NCBI GenBank assembly: GCA_035041965.1
Contig: JAPYMA010001303.1
Coordinates: 62,001 to 126,000, forward strand
From: Anisakis pegreffii
Taxonomy: Eukaryota; Nematoda; Chromadorea; Rhabditida; Anisakidae
DNA length: 64,000 nt
Direction: 5' to 3'
Part shown: one piece after another, positions 59,264-64,000 of the stretch
How the letters are laid out: each line of letters starts with the position of its first letter
Numbering within the stretch: position 1 is the stretch's first letter
Made by a program: the position numbers and the translations under genes
The notes under the pieces: model-generated
What the model saw: only the letters and a program-made list of their open reading frames with translations
Databases searched by the model: none
Told to the model about the DNA's origin: nothing

Positions 59264-62200
59264 CTTGAGAGCAATAATGATTGTATCAACAGTGATCACT
59301 GAGCATCATGATGAGTTTGCAATTAACCTGACTCTTAACGAATTCTGCGTAAACTCGACGTTCTGTGACAGGATTTTTCGTACAGTTAAGCGATTGAAGA
59401 TTCTTCATAGTTCCTATAGATTTCAGAGCAGCGCACGTTGCGATTCTGAAGAGAACATAAAAGTGCTTCAAAATTGATCATTTTTGGGTATATTTGGAGG
59501 AATTTTTGAGAAACGATCTCATTGGCATCGAACAGTGGGGAAGAGAGAAGCAAAAGTAATCATACCTATTTCCCGAAAGATCCAACACTTGAATAGCGGG
59601 CAAATGCAGTGATTCGATATCTCTGATATAATTGTTGGATATGTTCAGCCGTTTCAAGTTTCGCAGTGTTTTTCGTTTCAAAGTTCTTATTTGATTCTGG
59701 CTGAGATTGATCTCTTCCAATCTTGGCAGGTCGAATATCCGTGCATCAAACCTATCAGTAAGAGTTTCAATTTCAGTATTTGGTTATCATCCTCACCACA
59801 TAATTGCGATGCGTTTGAACTGCACGAATCTTATTCACAATAAAGACTGAACATATTTATGAACAACTTATATCACAACGATTTATTAATGAAATTCGGA
59901 TTTTGCTCATTCTCCTACGAATTGCAAAAACATTCTGTATTGGCTAAATTCACCATATTCATCTATCAAGCAAGATGGAATTCATGAATTGTGAATTTTG
60001 CTGGATTGAATTCAGCAACGAAATGTTCCAGTGACGGTATTTATTGATAAATAAAAGTTTTCAGTCTGTTAAGAAACACACCTTGCTATGCAGTTCTTTG
60101 ATAAATCCAGTGTTCTCAACGTTGGCAGTAAGTTCAAACCCATTTTTGCTAACGTACCGTTTGTAATACCGTTTGAACTGAGATTGAGTATTTCCAGACT
60201 TGGCATGATCTGAAGAAGAAAGATGACCGAGTAAGAAAATGAGATTCTTATGCATTAGTCTCCTGTTACTTCCAATATTAATGTCTCCAAGCTAATGGTA
60301 CTCACAGATTTGCTCAGTAACATAGTGATTTCTCTGCACCATTCGATTTCAGAGAAACTCTAGATTCAGAAAAACATATATGTTGTCGGGCCATTTTGCA
60401 TAAATGAGGAGATATAGTTAATTTCTTAAAGGTACCTCAACTAGCGCAGGGGTGCTCATTTATGTACATTCTATCACTATAGATCAATATCAATACGTTA
60501 CTATGGCTGTATAGAGGTTACCATCTTCAAGCTATCGGTACCCTCAGGTTTGCCCGGTAACATGTGAATTTCTTTGCACCATTCGATTGCTCAGAATCTC
60601 TGCTTTCAGAATATTATATATTTTGCCGAGCAATTATCATTAGATGAGGAGATACAGCTATTTTCTCAATGATATAAGGGTTGCCATCTTCGAGCCTATC
60701 GTATCCTCAAATTTGCGCGGTAACATATGAACATCTTTACACCATTCGATCCAGCGGAATCTCCACATTCAGAAAAACATATGTTTTGCTGAGCGATTTT
60801 GCTTTCTTGAGGAGATATGGCTATTTTCTTAAATCTCAAATAGCGCAGTCGCGCTCATTCGTATGCATTGTATCACTATAGATCAATATCAATACGTTAC
60901 TATGGCTCTATACATGTTACCATCTTCAAGATAACGGTACTCTCAGGTTTGTCCGGTAACGTGTGAGTTTTTCTACACCATTCGATTCCTCATAATCTCT
61001 GGATTCAGAGTATCATATATTTTACTGAGCAATTCCGCCTAGGTGAGGAGATATGGCTATTTTCTCAATGCTATAGGGGTTACCATATTCAAACCTACCG
61101 TACTCTCAAGTTTGCCCGATAACATATAAATTTCTCTGATACCAGTTCGATTTGTTAAAACCTCTAGATTCAGAAAAACATATATGTTGTCGGGCGATTT
61201 TGCTTACACGAGGAGATATAGCTAATATCTTAAAGGTATCTCAACTAGCGCATTGGTGCTCGTTCGTACACATCGCATCAATGTAGATCTATCTATACAT
61301 TACTATATCACTATAAGATCGCTTCCAAACGCCTCACTTCCAAATCTCTAACTTTTCACCTCACTGTGTTGGGAAAAATTGCAAATCCATTTCACTGATG
61401 TGCCAAAGGGTAACCAAAACAAAGCAGTAAAAATACATATGCTAGACCTGACTAGTGGTGATGATGTCCTTTGAAATGATGGAAATGGAATTGCTGCTAA
61501 GATCGAGAATGGTCAGGTTATTGAGACGAGTCAATTCGTGAAATTGCCGCAGGCGATTCTGGGATAGATCGATTTTTTCAATATGCATAATCCTGAAAAC
61601 ATGATCCGCTAATGACTATCAATTTGAAATCTGAAAAAAACCGTTTTCATCATATGAAGGCGTGAAGAAATTTATTTTCGATGAACTGTTTTTTAACCTG
61701 GGCAAGATGGTATCGTCCAAGCTGATCAATTCAAACCGTTGGTTTGGAAAATTCAATGACTTTACAGCATCCACATTTGGTACATGCCGGTGAATAAATT
61801 CAGCCGTAAGCACTTTCCCTAAAATTGGGGAATGTAAATAATTGAATCTGAAGGTTTTTATTTACACGTTAAATAGTTCGAATACCTAACGTAGAAGTTT
61901 AAGCTTTCAGATTCAGATCCTTCTGCTCAGGATTTGGACATTTTGGAATGATCAGTTGAACGTTAGTCATGAATGAAACAGTGACATTTAATGTCATATG
62001 TTATTACCAAGTTGAAGTTCTCTGCTTTGCGTTTGCAGTCTAATTAGAGTTCATGCGATACTCAAAAAGGATTCCGATTATACAAAGCATATCCTGTGAG
62101 CTAAGAGAATTGCTTCGAAAGAACGAATATGACTCAACCAAATGTGGTGATCACCTGGAGTTTTCGTAGCAGCGATTCGCTCTTCGGTAGGAATTCGTTG

Positions 62201-63900
62201 GCGATCGAGTGATTGAAGAGAGGGACAATTCACAAGGACTTTCTGGCGATAGTTTTCTGTCTCATTCAGCTCATTCTCTGTTGTGTCCAAAAACACAAGA
62301 TTAGGAAGGAACTGAAACGATTTCCTTGACGCTATGAAATTGAGGTCATCCTAGTAAGCAGATGTTGGATCCTTCATCAACTGAGGCCATGCTAGAAGGT
62401 GACTGAAAATTATTTATGTCTGATACCACCACCTCAAGACGCTCTCTTCGTCTAATCAAGAATCGCAACTAATTAAGAGAACATCATTCAAGTTACGATC
62501 AGTAATACAATATATCTCAGGATGACATCCGAATTTCTGATCTAGTCTTGTATGTTTGCTCAGTGATCTCGCAGTCAAATCTAAAGTAGAATTATTATAG
62601 AACTGTGGTTCAGAAGTAAATTTGGTCATTTCGACGGCAATGAAATCGATTTGCTTCACTTAAGCAACGTTCGATAGGACGGATATTTAGGAGATGTGTT
62701 CATGGTAAAATGTCGAAGCTGGTGAACCTTGAGGATATCAAAGTCGCTTTTGTCTTTCAGATAATTCGATGCACACAGAAATATTTCTAGCGATTTTATG
62801 TTCTCAAGCCCTTTAAGTGAACGAACGTTATTGAAGGATATATCCAATTTCACCACAAGCTGAAAATATACGCAATATTGGATAGAGGTGTACGAAATGA
62901 ACGCGCATTAAACGGTTAACATGTGCTCACAATTGGTTCAAAGCGACATTTGGATTTAGCTGGCATTCATCCTCAGCAGCAGGATGATAACAGCGCCGAA
63001 TATTACGTTTTTAGACGGTCTATTTGCTCATAGCTTTTATTTGCGCGAAACTCAACTTATTCGCCTCATCAACGAAATTTTTTGCGGATGTTAATGTAGG
63101 TAGTTTCGATGCAGTATGAGATGCTAACCTGTAAGCTTTGACAGAAATCCAGATTTGTGATTGAATTTGAGTGCAAATCAACGATTCTCAGCGATTCGGG
63201 TAAAGATTCGATTTTGGTTATGATATTCTCTGATGCATTCAGATAGGATAATGAGTTGAGCGATGTCAAACATTTCAGTGAAGTGAGTTTATTGGTTGAA
63301 ACGGATAAATGAGCCAGATTCTTCAGACTCTCAACACCATCCAGTTTGGTGAGTTTAAGATCGCTCAAGTCGAGTGTTGTTATCGTTGTCTGTAACCAGC
63401 CATCATTTAAACTGCTTCTGTAGTTATCATCATCTAATTGAGTTCATTAAATGTATCGCTGCACTTTCTTGTAACAAGCCGTGAAAGATCGATGTTGTTC
63501 ATTATTCAATGGGCACACTTATGCCGAAACAGTAAGAAGTAATTGATCTGCGACCCAGTATCGATCATCCAATCTACACTGCTCATGGTCGGTTGAATAC
63601 TGAATCTTACTATAGGTCAGTTTTGTGGAAGTGTTCTCGATGCCTGAGACGGGCCGTGTTGATATATGGTTACCTAAGTGTCTTCGTTATTCCGAGGAAA
63701 TAACTAACTTTCATGTCAATAACGTCAACGAATTTTGGTGTAGGCGTATAGGCGAGAATCAGATCGAGAGGATTTCTCGTTGAAAGTACTCTTGAACTGT
63801 GGAACGATAGTGCCTCCCGACTCCATCGATTTCGCATTGATTCTGCGACAAAAAATTCATTCATGGTGCACGTCCTTAATTGAATCGTCTTGAAGTGCAT
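59117..63900 (-). CDS. Leucine-rich-repeat protein, SDS22/LRRcap-like (whole gene, ten exons)
   Basis: The spliced - strand exons are 63900-63709, 63389-63129, 62859-62728, 62311-62155, 61818-61698, 61592-61448, 60209-60082, 59751-59566, 59445-59328 and 59263-59117, giving about 528 aa. All junctions are GT-AG and in frame, and an in-frame TAA upstream closes the 5' end. Residues about 65-235 form short 22-residue-type LRRs capped by ENYRQKVLVNCPSLQSLDRQ, an LRRcap-like end. A linker follows (ATKTPGKVLTAEFIHRHVPN). A second LRR array spans about 290-490, capped by RVYAEFVKSQ|VQSLELLDG. No signal peptide or membrane segment, so probably intracellular, a scaffold or ciliary/phosphatase-regulator type. 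The two arrays with caps and linker recall LRRC9-type proteins, but I cannot assign an orthologue. Convergent to unc-62, no evident functional link. Confidence 0.85.
59328..59445 (-). CDS. LRR gene exon 9: last repeat and cap
   Basis: Acceptor TTCTCTTCAG, donor AGTCAG|GTTAAT. It encodes IATCAALKSIGTMKNLQSLN, then CTKNPVTERRVYAEFVKSQ. The NPVTE-R-x-Y-x-x-F pattern is the LRRcap-like motif that ends such arrays. Confidence 0.9.
59566..59751 (-). CDS. LRR gene exon 8: second array
   Basis: Acceptor TTACTGATAG, donor AATAG|GTATGA. It encodes FDARIFDLPRLEEINLSQNQ, then IRTLKRKTLRNLKRLNISNN, YIRDIESLHLPAIQVLDLSG and N. Three consecutive repeats with the LxxLxLSxNxI signature. Confidence 0.93.
59752..60081 (-). 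other. LRR gene intron 7 (330 bp)
   Basis: AT-rich intron between GTGTGT and GATAG on the - strand. No internal features. Confidence 0.6.
60082..60209 (-). CDS. LRR gene exon 7: second array
   Basis: Acceptor TTTCTTCTTCAG, donor GCAAG|GTGTGT. It encodes IMPSLEILNLSSNGITNGTL, AKMGLNLLPTLRTLDLSKN and CIA: two LRRs of slightly longer type. Phase 0 in, two bases over. The open frame from 60255 on this strand is a shadow in another frame. Confidence 0.9.
60210..61447 (-). other. LRR gene intron 6 (1.24 kb)
   Basis: Bounded by GTCTAG and TTCTTCAG on the - strand. Mostly the higher-order tandem repeat; nothing gene-like. Confidence 0.7.
60283..61315. repeat. Higher-order tandem repeat inside an LRR-gene intron
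   Basis: A GATTCAG-type anchor recurs at 60363, 60603, 60766, 61002 and 61167, so spacing alternates between about 236-240 and 163-165 bp. The longer unit adds a block with CTCAACTAGCGCA and ATCAATATCAATACGTTACT. The pair recurs with period near 401 bp for about two and a half copies. All units share ACCATTCGAT and GAGGAGATA blocks. It is satellite-like or a tandemly amplified transposon fragment. No coding potential. Confidence 0.8.
61448..61592 (-). CDS. LRR gene exon 6: second array
   Basis: Acceptor TGTTTTCAG, donor AGTCAG|GTCTAG. It encodes IMHIEKIDLSQNRLRQFHEL and TRLNNLTILDLSSNSISIIS followed by KDIITTSQ: two clear repeats. Found by splice phase and repeat pattern, since it contains no suitable start codon of its own. 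Confidence 0.9.
61698..61818 (-). CDS. LRR gene exon 5: linker between the arrays
   Basis: Acceptor CAATTTTAG, donor CCCAG|GTTAAA. It encodes GKVLTAEFIHRHVPNVDAVK and the repeat-like SLNFPNQRFELISLDDTILP, so it appears to restart an LRR array. Confidence 0.85.
61819..62154 (-). other. LRR gene intron 4 (336 bp)
   Basis: AT-rich intron between GTGATC and TTTTAG on the - strand. No internal features. Confidence 0.6.
62155..62311 (-). CDS. LRR gene exon 4: cap of the first array and linker start
   Basis: Acceptor TCGTTTCAG, donor CTCCAG|GTGATC. It encodes FLPNLVFLDTTENELNETEN, then YRQKVLVNCPSLQSLDRQ, a classic LRRcap-like closing motif, and a charged linker ending AATKTP plus one base. Confidence 0.9.
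62312..62727 (-). other. LRR gene intron 3 (416 bp)
   Basis: Contains stops in every forward frame of the transcript but also two protein-like fragments: a 23-codon continuation of exon 3 and an open stretch before exon 4 (HLLAWPQLMKDPTSAY then TAG) that is in frame with exon 4. They may be remnants of an older exon arrangement or alternative segments. Confidence 0.4.
62728..62859 (-). CDS. LRR gene exon 3: first array continued
   Basis: Acceptor ATATTTTCAG, donor CTCAAG|GTTCAC; 44 codons, phase 0. It encodes LVVKLDISFNNVRSLKGLEN, then a repeat ending NYLKDKSDFDILK. Reading through the donor gives 23 more codons (VHQLRHFTMNTSPKYPSYRT then LLK) and a TGA, so an intron-retained form would be truncated. 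Splicing to exon 4 instead completes a standard repeat and cap. Confidence 0.85.
63129..63389 (-). CDS. LRR gene exon 2: repeats of the first array
   Basis: Acceptor GGTTACAG, donor TTACAG|GTTAGC; 87 codons, phase 0 at both ends. Successive repeats are TTLDLSDLKLTKLDGVESL, KNLAHLSVSTNKLTSLKCLT, NSLSYLNASENIITKIESL and LRIVDLHSNSITNLDFCQSL. The short LxxLxxxxNxI pattern is the SDS22-like LRR type. Confidence 0.92.
63390..63708 (-). other. LRR gene intron 1 (319 bp)
   Basis: Bounded by GTTAGT and TGGTTACAG on the - strand. No internal features seen. Confidence 0.6.
63709..63900 (-). CDS. LRR gene exon 1: N-terminal non-repeat region
   Basis: The ATG at 63900 (MHFKTIQ) is the first after an in-frame TAA; a second ATG at 63864 (MNEFFVAESM) is also possible. 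Ends ATGAAA|GTTAGT at phase 0. It encodes 64 residues ending FVDVIDMK, leading directly into the first repeat. No known domain. Confidence 0.75.
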
Positions 63901-64000
63901 TAAACATTTATGATTTTAAAAAAACGGCAACCGTCTATCTCATAAAGCAATTTCTAATCTTTCGATTCGTTCAATTCCTGCATTTTTGAATGGCACTAAA

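Noticed and set aside
1..64000. tRNA, snRNA, spliced-leader RNA, CRISPR or phage features
   Set aside because: I looked for tRNA B-box-like motifs, the SL1 core, U6-like sequence and regular short repeat-spacer arrays and found no convincing case; a covariance-model scan would be needed to exclude small RNAs.

Overview
The window looks like AT-rich nuclear DNA from a nematode. The evidence is a Meis/Homothorax-type TALE homeobox gene with two alternative 'first half of the homeodomain' exons, an arrangement known for C. elegans unc-62 (exons 7a/7b), together with nematode-like 3' splice sites (many end in TTTCAG or close variants). Introns reach 9-10 kb, so the genome is far less compact than that of C. 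elegans. I cannot name the species. There is no bacterial-type operon, CRISPR array or phage.

Layout: (1) 1-11.3 kb is apparently non-coding upstream DNA. It holds a complete 816-bp non-autonomous hAT-type element (1280-2095) and a perfect 16-bp-arm palindrome (10296-10331). (2) 11.3-52.7 kb on the + strand is one large unc-62/Meis/hth gene. I reconstructed thirteen coding positions by splice phase, with a choice of two exons at one position; the predicted proteins are 719 aa (exon A) and 681 aa (exon B). Conserved parts are the MEIS N-terminal (PBC-interaction) region in exons 2-6 and the TALE homeodomain in exons 10A/10B, 11 and 12. Exon 3 also has an open in-frame 5' extension with its own ATG at 22350, a likely alternative N-terminus. 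(3) 52.7-59.1 kb lies between two convergent genes and holds a second hAT copy (57019-59081), inverted relative to the first and itself interrupted by a different 1200-bp hAT-like element (57773-58972). (4) 63900-59117 on the - strand is a complete ten-exon gene for a leucine-rich-repeat protein of about 528 aa. One of its introns is largely filled by a higher-order tandem repeat with a period near 401 bp.

Most notable points: a reading-frame lock that permits exactly one of the two homeodomain exons; a decayed 32-bp copy of the next exon's splice acceptor and start, with the AG lost and a stop gained; the nested hAT insertions, with all target duplications visible and an empty-site paralogue in the same window; a near-perfect 36-bp-arm hairpin in an intron; and the hAT element ending 35 bp beyond the LRR gene's stop codon. 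All gene models come from reading splice sites and phase by eye; no transcript data or database search was available.
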